Of a DNA stretch of 64,000 nt, positions 1 to 12,793 are shown in pieces. Position 1 is the first letter of the stretch. The number at the start of each line of letters is the position of its first letter. Below the pieces are notes generated by a model. It was not told the origin of the DNA and searched no databases. It saw only the letters and a program-made list of their open reading frames with translations. This stretch comes from Phlebotomus papatasi. Lineage: Eukaryota > Arthropoda > Insecta > Diptera > Psychodidae. The translations under genes and the position numbers were made by a program. The stretch is from NCBI RefSeq assembly GCF_024763615.1, contig NC_077222.1, forward strand, positions 31,682,001 to 31,746,000, read 5' to 3'.

Positions 1-1260
1 CGTGGCTTAAAAGCGAAACCTCGACTTAAGTGAAAATGTACGCTTAAAATGTCTTTGTTCTATGCATTGTCTCTTTAAATTTTAAATTATAGACAAAAAG
101 GTACCTATTCGGTGAAAGAATTTCAATCAAACTTCTATCACATGGGATTCTTTTGCCCTTAAAATTGATCCGGGAGGGAAGCGTGAAAAAAATCAATGTT
201 AGATGGTGAAGAATTTTGAGAATGTGCCCAGAAAGAAGAGGCCAAGGAGCTTTAAGGCTTATGAACTTTATTGAATGAACACCAAAAGCATTAAATGACA
301 CAAGAATGCTTCATACCGTGAAAACTCTCAAGCCTATTTCCACATACCAGTCCACATTCTATCGATTTGTCATGTTCCTTTTCCTTCAGACATAATTCTG
401 CGTTGTATTACTTGTGCACCAACTGCCTGATAGGGCAGTAATTTTTCCCACAAATGTCAAAGAGAATGAGAAGAACGATATTTATTAAATTTAGAGCAGG
501 AAATTTAGCAAGAGCACAAGAAAACAATTTCCGATGATAAACAATAATGGAAGGAGGAGGTGAAAGACGGAAATTGCCATCAAAAATCTAATCTCTTCTT
601 GTTTAGCATGTTCTATTGTTGAAATCGAAATTGATGGGGTGTGGTACAAAGTGGTCAAACGAGGATATACCCAACCTAATCTTTTGATAGAGCCAGTGAT
701 AAGCTTTATAAAGGTTGTGGGAGATCTTTGATTTTTTTCCCTTTCAAATCGGTTTCTTTATCTCCCAGAATCTGCGAAAATAGCAACAATTTTGCATTAT
801 ACACACATTCAATTTTTGAATATTTAATAGCATAAAATATTTTAGTCTTACTGCGTCTTCTGATTGACTGAATTTTAAGGACAGACTCATCGAATTATCT
901 GATTGGGTAAAATTTGGTTAATATTTTATATTGGACATCATATTCGGTATTATTTTGGAATAATAATGTTTAAACTTTGATTTCTTAAAGATTAGACATT
1001 AAATTTTAATTTATGTCATGCATGCCTTTTATTACCAACATATCTTTTCTTAAGGTTTAACTTTTGTTTATTAACTAAATTTAGCATTGGCACGGCAAAG
1101 GTGTAAGGATTGACTCTTTTTCTTTCTTAGGATAATTTTAAGAAAAATGACGGATGTCCGCTTCGTTATTCGGTTTGATTTTTTTTTAAAGGGATATTTT
1201 TAAGGGATAGGGAACGTACGAAAGGAGAGAGGGGAATAATAAAGAGGTTGGGTACGAGAT
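1..1260. other. AT-rich non-coding stretch, no gene seen
   Basis: Only short, low-complexity reading frames occur here, with no recognisable domain, RNA gene or paired repeat ends. It may be intron or intergenic DNA. Confidence 0.6.
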
Positions 1261-1267
1261 AATGTCA

Positions 1268-1395
1268 TTTGAGGACGGGTCATCGAAGACCGAAAGTCGA
1301 TATCTCTTACCGTTTAAGCTCCAGAACAGTGAGAAGTTGAAAAAAAGTCGATTATATAACTGCTCTCTCTTTGAGTTCGAGCAGTAAAAGTTTGA
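1268..1395 (+). repeat. Dispersed repeat R, copy 1
   Basis: A GC-richer paragraph beginning GGGTCATCGAAGACCGAAAG and running through a run that includes CGATATCTCTTACCGTTTAA to GAGTTCGAGCAGTAAAA. The same paragraph recurs at 3940-4063 and 20076-20196. Its first part also resembles the text near 50300 and 56370 in the foldback arms (gggtcacccgaagacccc). The boundaries are soft and the class is unknown. Confidence 0.55.
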
Positions 1396-2113
1396 ATTGA
1401 AATTGAAGTCTATGACAGAAAGTAAGATATCGATTTTGATCTTCAAACCGTTTTGAACAAGCTCAGACATGTTCGAAAAGTTCTCTAATTAACTTGAAAA
1501 ATTTGTTTAAAGGATTAGAAAATTTTTGAAGAAGGAACATAACAAAAGAAAGTGATGTTGCGTTTTCAGTTATCATCTTATACAAGATTTTCCTAATAAT
1601 TAGCTGTCAAAGTAATAAAGAATCGTTGAAACGAGAAAAGGTTTTCTTAACCCATTACATAACTTTGCATATTATTAGATGAAAACTAGACGATTTTAGA
1701 TAATTTATTTTTGCACAAAATACCGATTGCAATCACTGCAATCGGATTGAAAGTTTCAAAACCTTTTCAAAAAATCCAAATTTAACCAAATCGGTTAAAA
1801 ATAGACTCTCTATAAAGTAGTAAAAACTTTTTTCTTCAAAAATTCAAATGGAGATTTTTTTAGGTCATAGGTTTCGACGAAATTCTCGCCTGGATCACCT
1901 CTACTGGTCAGACAGGATAAATGTACATAATTAAGAATCCATATAATAGTAATTATATTGAAAACCTTAAACAAATTCCTCATTAGGTATTAGAAGAGCA
2001 CAACACTTTTACACTTTTGGATATGTTTTGAAAACATATCCAAAAATAAAAGAAATTTTGGAGGGGTTGGGGAGGGGTGGGCAGAAGGAGAAAAAACTTC
2101 TAGAGATACCATT

Positions 2114-3898
2114 TAGGTGAGATTCTTAACAATCTCACCTACTATAATCCTAACAAAATTTCATGTCGTCCGATCGACCTCAAACTTGGCCAAAATGTGT
2201 TTCGCCACTTCCTGATCACGAATATATATGTGGCTATTTTACGTTCCCGGCCGGCCGGCCGCTCTTTGGAGCTTAATAGCTCCTAAACTAAAAAAGATAT
2301 CGACTTGCGGTTTTCGGCAAAGGTTATATATCGGGTGAAAATTGCAACTTGGTGCATTGACCCCCCACACCCCACCCCTCCATCCGCCATTTTGAAGACC
2401 CCCATTTTTTTGTTTACTCAATAGCTCAGCCCCTATGGCATCGATCGGGCTCAAATTTTAGTATGTTATAGCTGGGCCTTAGAGCTTTCCATCAATACCA
2501 AACTTAAGGTCCCCCGACCCCCCTGCCCCGAGCTATAAGGGTCCAAAAAAAATTTCTTAAAATGGCCATAACTCCGGTTATAATTGTCAGAATTTAAAAA
2601 GTGAGGGCTTTTTGGAAAGCTCTCGTGAAATGCCACTTTCCCTTCTAACATCGCAAGTTCATAAAACCACCGCTAGGGGCGCTATTATTAAAAAGAAAAT
2701 TTTTAAATCTTATAAGTTGAATAACTCAAAAATTCCATTGTGCATCGGGCTGAAATTTTAGTATGTTGTAGCCGTTGATTATACCTATCAAACAAAAAAA
2801 ACCTTAAGTCGATCCATAACCCCTGACCCGAGCTATAAGGGGTCAAAGTTCGAACATTGACCGGCCTCTATCTCCGGTTCTAACTAACATAGCGACCTAA
2901 ATTTTACCTTTTTGGTTTCGTCTCGATGAGCACTTTCAGATGGAAGTTCAAAAAGTCACCACAGGTGGCGCTGTGATAGCGTCAAAATTCATCGAAATTC
3001 AAAGTCACTTTTCTCAAAAACGGCATTGTGCAAGTTAATGAAATTTTAGTATGTTGTAGTCCAGTCTAGGACGTTTCCAAAAGGGTGCGTATGTGCGCTG
3101 TGGTTTCAATAGAACCGGAGATATGAGGGGTCAAAGTTCACGAAATTCAAAAAATCATATCTCCGGTTCTATGTGACCGATTTTGATGAATGAGGACTTA
3201 AACGAAAGATCTCACCAAATGCTACAACTTTCTAGAATATTTGAACTTCGTGGGATCAACACCAGGGGCGCCACAGTCGAAAAACGAATTTCAATATCAC
3301 ATAACCTCAATTATCTCGACTGTCGCTGAACCGATTTTGATGATTACTTCAACATAATTGTAGAGCACATTTGTCTCTACATTTCGTCCATACATCATTT
3401 TCCGCTCAGACTACGCTATCACTCCGATTTTGCCGTTTAAGTGTGAAAAAATTGATTTTTCCAATAATAACGCTTTGCAATCACTCAGATGCCAATTTGA
3501 CTGCCTCTACTCCACCAAGACACTTAAAATAGGGGTTTAAATGGAAAGTCCCGCAAAATACAACAATTCTTTGCTATAGTTGAAGTTCAACAAATGACTA
3601 CTTGGGGAACTCTGGATGAAAAAACGAGTTAAGAAACAAAAAACCTCGCTTATCTTGGCTTCTGAGTAATCGATGAGTTCAAGTTCTACGGCAAAATTAT
3701 AGAGAACATTCTGGTCTACATTTCACCCATATAACACTTTTCTGTCAGTTCATCCAAATCCTTGATATTTTGGTTTAAATACAAAATTTGTATAATTTCA
3801 CGAATTTGATTCAAGATAACTGAATGGCGTCTCCCAACTTCAGCTCCAAATCGAATTTGCATGCATTCCGAGTTAGCTCACGTTAAGAATCTCACCTA
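2114..3898. repeat. ~1.8 kb element built of ~300-bp degenerate units
   Basis: The left edge is a small hairpin (TAGGTGAGATT, CTTAAC, AATCTCACCTA at 2114-2142) followed by TATAATCCTAAC. The right edge holds GTTAAGAATCTCACCTA (3882-3898) followed by GTTAGGATTATC (3908-3919). Inside, three landmarks recur at about 290-340 bp: AATTTTAGTATGTT at ~2455, 2754 and 3041; CGAGCTATAAGG or GAGATATGAGGG at ~2529, 2830 and 3118; and a CACC...GGGGCGC-like word at ~2661, 2958 and 3260, with a weaker one at ~3595. Reading frames across it are disrupted and no protein domain is seen. A Helitron-like or unclassified element is possible, but the terminal arrangement is not a simple inverted repeat. Confidence 0.6.
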
Positions 3899-3939
3899 CA
3901 TAAGCCGGTTAGGATTATCTGTCCCTTTTTTTACTGGGA

Positions 3940-4063
3940 AGACCGGAAGACCGGACCGAAGACCGGAAGTTGATATGTCTTACCGTTTAAGCTCTAGGAC
4001 GTTGACAAGTTGAAAAAAGTCGATTATTTAACTGCTATCTCTTTGAGTTTTAGCAGTAAAATA
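3940..4063 (+). repeat. Dispersed repeat R, copy 2
   Basis: Matches copy 1 closely (GAAGACCGGAAGTTGATATG, then CTTACCGTTTAAGCTCTAG, ending with a GAGTTTTAGCAGTAAAA word). It begins with a short duplication of GAAGACCGGA. It sits directly after the ~1.8 kb element. Confidence 0.55.
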
Positions 4064-4325
4064 GAAGTACTATCTTTTAATGCATTTTTTTTTCGCTTCT
4101 CGGAAAATACAGTAGATTCTCGCTCAATCTTATCTTTTTCAATCAGGCGCAAAATTTTGTTGACAATTTTCACGTTTGATTTTAAAGCAAATTTGTTCAA
4201 ATTCGCTGTATTTCCTCTTTCTTTTTCGTGATTCTTAAAATTTTAGCGCTTTTTGTGGAATTTATAATGATTTTGATGCCCAAATCTTTCGATAATTTGG
4301 ATGGCATTTTGCCCCATATGCCCGA

Positions 4326-4853
4326 TTAACCTTTTAAGGACGATTGGAACACCGGTGTCCCATAAAGAAAATAATTTTTCCTGAATACCTAAAGTTATCA
4401 TTTTCTTATATTTGTACATAATTGCAAAGTAGAAGGTTTAAGGAATCTAGGATATTTTTTTTAAGTCTGTAGCTATTGGCCATATATTATATTAAATTTT
4501 TAAGCTAAAAAATGACGAATTTTTAAATTCTCATATTGAAAATTAATTTTAATTATTTTTTATACTTCCAATTTTTTTTAAACAAAACCTTTTTGGTAAA
4601 AGAAACTACAATACTCAAACATCATATTTTTCATTAGAGTGAAAATTATCTCTCATTGGTATAGTTAGAAAAATTACTTAAATTTTTGAACTATTTTTGT
4701 CCCTATCATTCATAGAGACAAAAAATACACCAAATCAGACTTTGTTGGCTTTTCGAAGGTTAGATGTAAGACTTTTTACTGATTTTGTTTATCGGTTTTA
4801 TTTTTATTGCTGATTTTCAGTCAGCGAAAACTGTCTCGTCGTTAAAGGGTTAA
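4326..4853. mobile_element. TTAA-flanked MITE (piggyBac/Kolobok-like ends)
   Basis: Bounded by TTAA on both sides (4326-4329 and 4850-4853). The ends are inverted: TTAACCTTTTAAGGACGA on the left, and TTAACCCTTTAACGACGA as the reverse complement of the right. A palindrome, ACACCGGTGT, lies 20 bp inside the left TTAA (4349-4358). At 528 bp with no long reading frame it is non-autonomous. TTAA duplications are typical of piggyBac and Kolobok transposases; the superfamily is inferred from this alone. Confidence 0.75.
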
Positions 4854-5325
4854 GAGAGAGTCTCTGTTTACAAAATGTTTGCATGAAGTTAAGCATGACA
4901 AGTTTGACATCGCGTCCATTTTCATAATATTTTCCTTCATTTCTCTTTCCTTATTTGATTTCTGTGTAACAAGTTCTTTTTTTTAGATTGGTACATAATA
5001 TAACTTAATGAAGTTAATGAAATATTGATATAAAAAAATTAAATTCTGTGACCATTAAGACGTGTATTTGATATTAATAGCACTACTCCATGCTTTCTTA
5101 ATTAAGATGTTTCTTTCCACAATAATGATATATTAATCTGTACAGGAGCTAATTGCAAAATATAAAAGTTCTATCTTCAGTATTTCTAGTGTATTGCTCT
5201 AATGGGTTAAAAGAAGTTCTTTTTGCATCAGTTAAATCTCTTGTAGGATAACAGAAGCTGTGATCATTACAGAATGACAGCTAATTCATTTCAGTGTCCA
5301 CTGATGTTTAACACTTCTATGTAGC
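4854..5325. other. Non-coding AT-rich stretch
   Basis: No reading frame, repeat pair or RNA signal was recognised between the TTAA element and the GC-richer patch that follows. Confidence 0.5.
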
Positions 5326-5832
5326 ATCTTCTTGGTCAATTTGTGGGGTGGATTCATCGTCATCTTTTCCTTCATTTTGGAGTCGAATGGTGTATCTCCA
5401 AGGCTCACGGAAGGGATTAATCTTGTCACACCCACGCATCCTTCTATGGGTCTCTGGGGTGTCTCCATTGAATTCTTTTGTCTATGGTACCCGGATGCGG
5501 TATTATTCGTTGATGGGTTGCCTCAATTCCTCTTCCTTCAGCGAATTTATGACGCAATGGAAATGGGATCGACACATGCGAAAGTTCTCGTTGGTAATTT
5601 CCTCTCCCATTTCGATTCCTCATTAATTCGACATGAGAATTTCTGAGCTTTCTGCAATAATTCTTCCATCATCATGAGCCCTTAGTCCCAGGAATGCGAC
5701 AGATATTGCTGTAGATGGATTCTCACAATTCCAGTTTTTGTTCTTGAGGACTCCTGTGCCGAGGATTCTTATATTTTAATTATCAACCACTACCGTTTTC
5801 CACATTTGAGGAATTTTTATATGAGAACTTAC
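5326..5832 (-). pseudogene. Possible decayed multi-exon coding patch, unrecognised
   Basis: A GC-richer island with protein-like frames on the minus strand that do not join cleanly. One frame (5767 down to ~5625) reads ...VLKNKNWNCENPSTAISVAF... and stops at TAA. The next (~5625 to 5450) reads RELSHVSIPFPLRHKF... and stops. A third (~5440 to 5325) reads CDKINPFREPWRYTIRLQNE and ends in a DDDESTPQIDQEDAT-like tail. A perfect donor GTAAGT (5832-5827, minus) with acceptors at ~5768 or ~5757 would define a 65-75 bp intron of dipteran size. Two frame shifts are needed, so it is either a pseudogene or unrelated exons. A 104-codon frame runs on the plus strand over 5332-5646, so the coding strand is not settled. 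No family was recognised. Confidence 0.25.
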
Positions 5833-7096
5833 GATATGATCTCCCCAGAGAGATACCAGGATAATTGTGCAATAGGAGATTATTGCGAGGGTGTTTCTGC
5901 GTAAAGTAGCAGAAAAACAAGTCACTTTTCTGTAAAGGTCAAGATGTTCGAATCTGAGGAAATTAGAGCAACACCCAGGAGGGTGTTTTTCACCAAATAC
6001 AGAAATAGCTGCATATTGGCAAAATTGAATGATCTTGTATAAAAACAACCAATGTTGCCTATTTATTACTTTACACCCTGAAGCAATTGGTATTATTGAA
6101 TAATATTGTTTAATTTTTTTTTGATTTTTCTCTTCTTTTTGTGTTCTTAGGAAAATAGTTACTCAGACTTTACGGAGGCGGGAGATATTTTTGATACCAA
6201 TAACCAATACGTATGCCCCCTTACGAAAATATATGCGTAAATATTTGTCACACTGTCCGTTATAAACAGGAGGACAAACAGTGAGAGATGACGAATTGTA
6301 TAAGATAATTTTTGGATCATTACCATGACACTTCTATTTATTCGTCAATTTCGTCTACCAACCACCTCTTGAAAAGTAGATCTTTTTAAAAATTAATTGA
6401 AAAAACACTTCTAAGAATATTTTCTAATGATGTTATTCAGGTTGATATTTCATTTATTTAAGTTTATTACCTCTATTTACTCTTTTACCGTGTTTTCAAT
6501 TCAGAAAGTTCAAAGTGAATTTTGTCCATGACTCGTTTTCAGTCAATCTGAGGTATGCTTTTAGCTATTGAAGCAAATATTTTCATGTGTTCGATTCATT
6601 AAAAAATTTATGAAAGAAAATTAAGCTGTCAGAAGCGTAAGTCGTCCGAAGATACTGCACTTTTCCTTATAGAGACTATATTTTTGATCGTTTGGATTTG
6701 TTTTAGAATTCTTGGAAAATCTGATTGGTATCAACTAGTAATGAGTCCAAAATGAATCGATTATCAACTTATAATCAGATTTTATCCGGAATTCAATTGC
6801 GTTAATTTCGCGCAATTGATTTTGCGTTGATGCACCGTTGTATGTCCTGAATTCTATTACCAGAAATGATTAGCCATCAAACGACGAGAAAAAATTTGGT
6901 GCATCCTAATGCATTAACGTTAAATTTGATCAAAATAAAAGCAAGCAGACGCCTTAAAAGGGAAAGATTACCGGATTTTTTCAATATTTAAGAATTTTTA
7001 TAAATTTGTGTTTTTTTTTTATTGATGGCATACAAATGGATATTTGCTTTTCGTGTATTTCATGCTAATATTGTCAAAAAAATTTATTGTATATAA
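5833..7096. other. Non-coding stretch, no gene recognised
   Basis: A minus-strand frame at 5776-6048 overlaps the putative donor exon (a hydrophobic run LAIISYCTIILVSLWG) but has no supported start or family. The remainder is AT-rich without features. Confidence 0.5.
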
Positions 7097-7992
7097 TAGG
7101 AGAGACTGGGGCAAAAAGTCACAAATCGAAAAATTCAAAATTCAATATCTTCCAAGGTAAAAAAGATAGCCGCTCAAATTCTTTTCTATCCTCCATAGAC
7201 CTTCTTCAATGTCGTAAGTTTCTTAGAATTCGAACAAGGAATTTAGAAAATAAAAAATATTGAAATTTTTGAAATATTTTCCTTGCAGAAGATAACAATT
7301 ATTAACTATTTATTTTCCAAAATTGATGCACTGGTGAATATTTTCTAAATAATTTGTAGTCTTTGAATACGAATCCGGTATCTATTTTAGAATTTCACAA
7401 AAGTTCTTTTCTACAGAAATCTTTTTATTAAAAATGGCCACATGGGGTAAAAAGTAACAAAACGTATGGAGCAAAAAGTAAGAAAAACCGAAGCAATTTC
7501 TGATGTCTCACGGCGAAAAGAAACGTCATTATCATGTCTCGCCGCTTGTTTGGATTTGTCAAACGATTTTCAGTCTTTTGTGTGTTTTTTCTAAAATAGC
7601 TTCAACAGCGCTTTTCTCGTTTTTTTACTTTTCGTAGAGAAAACGATATTTTACAAAGATGTATGTAGATGAATAAATATTCTATGAAAATATGTCCTCT
7701 CGGTATTTTTTTCAAATTTACGGAAGCCCGTAATGAAGCGAATCAAAATATGATAATACCCAATGTCTGGTACTATTTGCCCCAGCATTTTTGAGAATAG
7801 TCATAAAATTACCTTTTAGAAATTGGCTCGATAAACGTACTTCCTTACAAAATAGAGAAAAATTACTTTCACAAAGTTGCAGAGCGGTAATTTTCCTATA
7901 AAACTGTGCTAATTAGAAATTTTTGAAGCCCTCGAGTAGCTTGTAAAAAAATAAAATATCCGTTTTGTGACTTTTTGCCTCAGTCTTCCCAA
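7097..7992. mobile_element. Inverted-repeat element, AAAAAGTCAC family, copy 1
   Basis: The left end is TAGGAGAGACTGGGGCAAAA followed by AGTCACAAA. The right end, reverse-complemented, reads TTGGGAAGACTGAGGCAAAA followed by AGTCACAAAA, giving ~28 bp inverted ends. The right TA is lost. About 900 bp with no intact protein. The interior matches 15111-15954 along its whole length (for example the CTTTTGTGTGTTTTTT and GTGCTAATTAGAAATTT words), with indels. Non-autonomous DNA transposon; superfamily unknown. Confidence 0.8.
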
Positions 7993-10900
7993 CAGATTGT
8001 AATAAAAATGTGGGAGTAAAAATCAAATTAGAAGGGATTTTCAATTTTGAATTGGTATAAGCATTGAAAAATTAACGAGGTGAAAAGAAAGAAACTTCTC
8101 AAAATATGTTCAAAGTTGTTGACTCCTGATGTTTTCATTTTCTTATCAGTTAGAATACCAAATTACTTCATAAATGAAATTTAGACAAACATTGAAAAAA
8201 TACCTTAAGGATAGGGTAGAGTGAGGTAATTTGGAATCGGGTCGAATTTGGAATTTTGAGATTTCTTTACGATTCTAGATTGACAATGTTATGAGGTAAA
8301 AATAAAGTTTAAAGATCTACCGTAGATGTATAAATCCAATTCAAAATTTTCTGTAATTAAAGTTTTAAAAGTCTCTCGAGCAGTAGGAGGATTCAGTAAC
8401 AGTATGATAATGTCATGTGACAAAGTTAAAGTTTTTTATGTGGTAAATTCAGCAAGACTCTGTTTGAAAATATGATTTATATCAATCATTGAGAGGTTCA
8501 TAGATTTTCTTGTTAGTGAACATACGATACTCATTGGTTTTTTATGTTTCCTTGATTCTGAATTTAACTACGAAGATTTGTCACATGACATTGTCATATT
8601 GTAATAGAATTGCCCTACAAATTTATAAATTAAAAAATGTTTCACATTTCTATTAGAGCTTTCTTTTGTTCTGGATTTGGTTTGGTAGTGTTGCAAACCT
8701 TTGGAAAAAATACGGGAAACATCTATAAGAATCATCAAAATCCCAATAAGAATATATTTCCCTGATGCATTTACCTTCAATAAACAAAGTGGCAGAGCAT
8801 TAGCACAGAGATTCTTAACAATTATAGGGCCGGGAAGGCGTCAAATACCTTTAGGAGGGAAGAGAGAATAATTAGAGAATGTATTCGGCGAGGAGGATTA
8901 AAAATTTTCCCTTCCGCCGAAGAAACAATCTCTTCCCTTTGTGGTGGGTAACCTCGTGGTAGATCTTGGGCCCCTTTTCCTCGAAATCGCTCAAATCTCA
9001 AGCCTTTCCTTTTGGATTTTCACTCTCCCCTGTACAGCTGATCTCTCCACTTCACAATAAAAAACTCCTTTCAATTCACAAATTTATTTTACACTTAAAT
9101 TTATAAATTTTTCCTCAAATTTTAATTTTTTCACCAATCACCAATTTTGCACAGACAAGAAGAAAGAACTAACTGAAATACCGGAACAAGTCCAAAAAAT
9201 TGCAAGATGATAGAAGGAGAAATCCCACACTGCTTTCGATATTCTCCTTCTCTCTTTCCATCGATACTTTTTGAATCCGCTTCTCTTATTAATGGTCACT
9301 TCTTCATTTTTACACTAAAACCCCAACAGGTAGTAATCGTTTTTTTAATTGCAACGATCTTCATGTGAAAGTTGCTAGTAATTTTCCTCTTGCGAGAACA
9401 GGATCGTAAAGAGAATATTCACGAACAGGGGAGTCAGTAATGGTTCGATTGAGGGATCGGAAGCATGAAGATCCGGAGATCCGTATTCTAGGCCTCAAGG
9501 AGTTGATTTGATAGTTAGTTATGCTTGGACCAAAATGGGCCTGGGATAAACAATATGGACGCTTTAAAATTAAAGATCTTTAGTGGTATACTAATTAGTC
9601 TTAAGAGGCCAATGTCAAGATTTAGCTCAGAATTAAAGGGTATGTTATTCAATTTAAGATACAATATCACAAATAAATTTAAAAAATTGCTACATTTTCT
9701 GAACTTATTTTGTGTTTGCTTTCTTTCAATGTTTTCCCACGATTTTTGCTTAGTGATCCATATACGTATGGTATGAAAAGGAGGTTTCAATCAAACTTGA
9801 AAGCAGTAGTTCTTCAGGGAAATTTATATGCATTTTGTTATGTAAGAAGATTCTTCAATTTCACTCAACAATGCATTGTATAGCAATTTATCAGCCATTC
9901 CCACGAGGAATTTTAAGGAGGATAGAAGAGGAAAATTTCACTCAAACTGTCGTGCATTTAGTTGCTCAAATAGCGATTGCAATTTTGCATCGAAATTGAT
10001 TTAGTGTCATGACGTGATAAGGGTGGAAATTGCATGTGAAAAGTGGGTGGTAAAATCTGTCTCTATCCCGAAAGTCATGACTCAGATGAATCTCACCTGT
10101 CTTCCCTGGTTAGCAATTCATGTGTAAATTTCCCTATGACTCCTCGGCTTGTCCTTTTTTTTTTGCTCCCACCGGGAAATCCCTAAATCATCCAGAGGCT
10201 GAAAGTGTATAAAGAAAATGGAATCATGTCAGTGAGATATGGCATACTTTCAATCCTTCCCCCCGTACCCAGATATGAAGCGGAAAGCACTTTTCAGCAT
10301 CCATTATGGCATAGTCCTCTCGAAAGTCAATCTGTATCTGCTCCCGCTCTCTTCCGGATTTTTCAACCCCTTTTCCTGTGGCCGCTGTGAAACACCAGCA
10401 ACACAATTTATTATCGCTTCTGTGGATGTTTGATATCGCGCCTCCACTACTCAAAATAAATGGTTGACATTTTGAACCATCTGCTGAATGAACAAATTTA
10501 TCAAAAGAGCCTTTTATCCACTCACAAATATTGTATGGCCTGTCACACTATTTCATAAGCAATTATTTGGAGTTTACTACTAGGGGTATTTTTATAATAA
10601 AATAGAATTTTATTATATTGAAACTGTAACTTTATTTTTGATACCCAAAATAAATTTTAGGGTTTTAAATCTTGTCTACAAAGGATTTTAGTTTTAATAT
10701 TCCAAAGAGAGGCGACATTGTTACTATTTGCAATTCTAATGATTCAACAATTGCTATGTTGCGCACATTATACAACAAAGGTAAAGCATTGCACAGGGCT
10801 TATGCAAAAAGCAATAAAGTCAGGAATTTACACTATTAAATGGATTGGATTTATGCTGAAACCATTGTCTAAAACATATGAATTTACCGCGGAGTTCAAA

Positions 10901-11480
10901 GTACCTTCAGTATATATTCAGATCGGAGATTTTGTACACTGAAACTGACGATATAACCCGAATAACCGAAATGAGAAAATTATTGCAATAATGACCAAAT
11001 TAACGTTATTTGATGTTTCAATTGCAGAAATTGGAGAACATTTCAGAGTTTAATATTTTGAAGGTTTAAATTTAAAAATTTTCAAAACTTATTCCTTTAA
11101 TTCTGAGATAAAATAAATGTCTGAATTTTATTTATTTCTATTCGCTCTGTGGAATATTCGAACTTGAGCTTAGAATTACTTTAACTCTTTGGTTTTTTGG
11201 GGACACACATAAATAATTTTGAATTATAAGGACATGTAAATCTAAGATAATTTTTAATATAATCGGTTTCTTTCAAGTTTTATACAGTCTGTTCTAATTT
11301 ATGAAAATTTTAGTGTGCTTTTTATTTGTATTTTTCATTAGATCTTTGGAACCAAAACATAGGAGGAAGTGGGGCAACTTTTAATTGCAGTACTTTCAAA
11401 ATAGGTAATTTTTCTTTTATTTTTAAATGGAACTTAGCCTTAATACATAAATGTAATATAAGTAGAAGCATGTAGGTATG
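7993..11480. other. Gene-poor stretch
   Basis: Holds only short frames without domains. A lone TAGGGTAGAGTGAGGTAATT at 8213 resembles the TA-GGGG element ends but has no partner nearby. A somewhat GC-richer patch at 8880-9060 and another at 10100-10450 contain overlapping frames on both strands that were not recognised. A 74-codon frame at 10718-10942 begins with a hydrophobic MLLFAILMIQQLLCC segment but has no other support. Confidence 0.45.
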
Positions 11481-11664
11481 GTTCGCACAGAGTGAACCTT
11501 CAAACGATGTGAATTTTCTCTTTGTTTGCAAAGAGCTGACTTACTATATCTCATCTCGATTCATGAGCTTAATAATGATCTATCATATGGCTGAGAAATG
11601 ACGAACTAGCTCTTTGTAAACAAAAAGAAAATTTGCGTTGTTTAAAGGTTCACTCTGTGCAAAC
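11481..11664. mobile_element. Short palindromic MITE (184 bp, ~57-bp arms)
   Basis: The left arm starts GTTCGCACAGAGTGAACCTT and passes through TTTTCTCTTTGTTTGCAAAG to AGCT. The right arm is its imperfect reverse complement, from AGCTCTTTGTAAACAAAAAG to GGTTCACTCTGTGCAAAC. The loop is ~70 bp. No coding capacity. No second copy was found in the window. Confidence 0.75.
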
Positions 11665-12364
11665 AATTCCAACATTCCCCTATATTTTACAATACCTTTG
11701 TCAACCTATATTATTATATTACGGTAATGTCCAATTCCATGTAAAAAAGAGATGGAAAATTGTCCCAGTATATTGAGGAATGCTCGAACTCACGAGATGA
11801 GCTATCCGTAAATTATTCTTTTGGATGTTTTTTTTTAATATGTATCGATTTATCATCGATTAAATACGTTCATAAATCGGAAAACATTTCTGAACTAGAA
11901 AATTGTCTAAGAAGTGTGCATTTCCCACAGCTTTTTTATTAGTAACATGCTTACGTGCAAATAAAAATGGATATTCGAGAAAAATAAATAAATTAGGATT
12001 ACTTGACCAATTAATTATTATTGATTGAGACTGGTATAGCTAATGGTGAAATTTTAAAACCTTTCCCAAAAAAAACAAGAAACAAAACGGATACAGGAGG
12101 GCTCCCTTAAAGTACTTTAGATAAACCTTGAGATGACTATTTATCCTGCTTTTTTTCTTTAATTAAGGTTCGGTTTGATTGGAAGTGGCAAATTTTGATT
12201 GGAGAAAGACCTATTTCGTTCTTTCAATTTTTATTCACTACGACATTTCCATAAGCTGTGTTTCCTTTATCACATAGGGTCGAAAAAAATTTGTCACACT
12301 AGATTTAGAGGCTAAATAGACTAAGGTTGATGTTCGAGAATATTTAGTCTGTAAAATTTGGCAG
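11665..12364. other. Non-coding AT-rich stretch
   Basis: A 60-codon frame at 11760-11942 has no recognisable content. Nothing else was seen. Confidence 0.45.
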
Positions 12365-12586
12365 TAGGGGAAAGTGCCCATGCTTTACACGGTCCCAAGT
12401 TTTACAATGACTAATTTTTTTGTATATTTTTCAATAAATGTGACTCATTTCTTCTATATTTTTAAAAACTATGGGAAAGTGTCTTGTTTTTAAAATATAT
12501 TGCGGAGTCGTATTTATTCAGAAACATTGGAAAAAATTACTCATTCTAAAGGTTGGGACCGTGCAAAGCATGGGCACTTACCCCTA
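12365..12586. mobile_element. TA-GGGG MITE with GTGCCCATGC arms
   Basis: 222 bp including flanking TA on both sides. The left end is TAGGGGAAAGTGCCCATGCT followed by TTACACGGTCCCAA. The reverse complement of the right end is TAGGGGTAAGTGCCCATGCT followed by TTGCACGGTCCCAA, giving ~33-bp inverted ends with few mismatches. The AT-rich interior is non-coding. Confidence 0.85.
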
Positions 12587-12793
12587 TAAATTATAGATTT
12601 ATCCCAATTTATCGCATACAAAGTGCTTAGGATCATCGATTAGTGATCCTTTTCATAAATTTCTTTTACCTAGTCTTTTACTGCCAAATTTACCGACTAA
12701 ATATTCTCGAGGATCAACCTGAGTCTATTTGGGGTCTTAAGAGTAAAGGATTTTGTGATATAGATACAAATACAAATACTTCTCCATGAGCCC

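Noticed and set aside
10718..10942. 74-codon frame starting with a hydrophobic, signal-like segment
   Set aside because: No promoter, splice or polyadenylation evidence. Another frame of the same DNA looks equally protein-like, so it was left unannotated as a gene.
11350..11690. Possible decayed TA-GGGG element around the palindrome at 11481 (TAGGAGGAAGTGGGG on the left, TTCCCCTA on the right)
   Set aside because: The inner arms do not pair convincingly; only the outermost bases agree.
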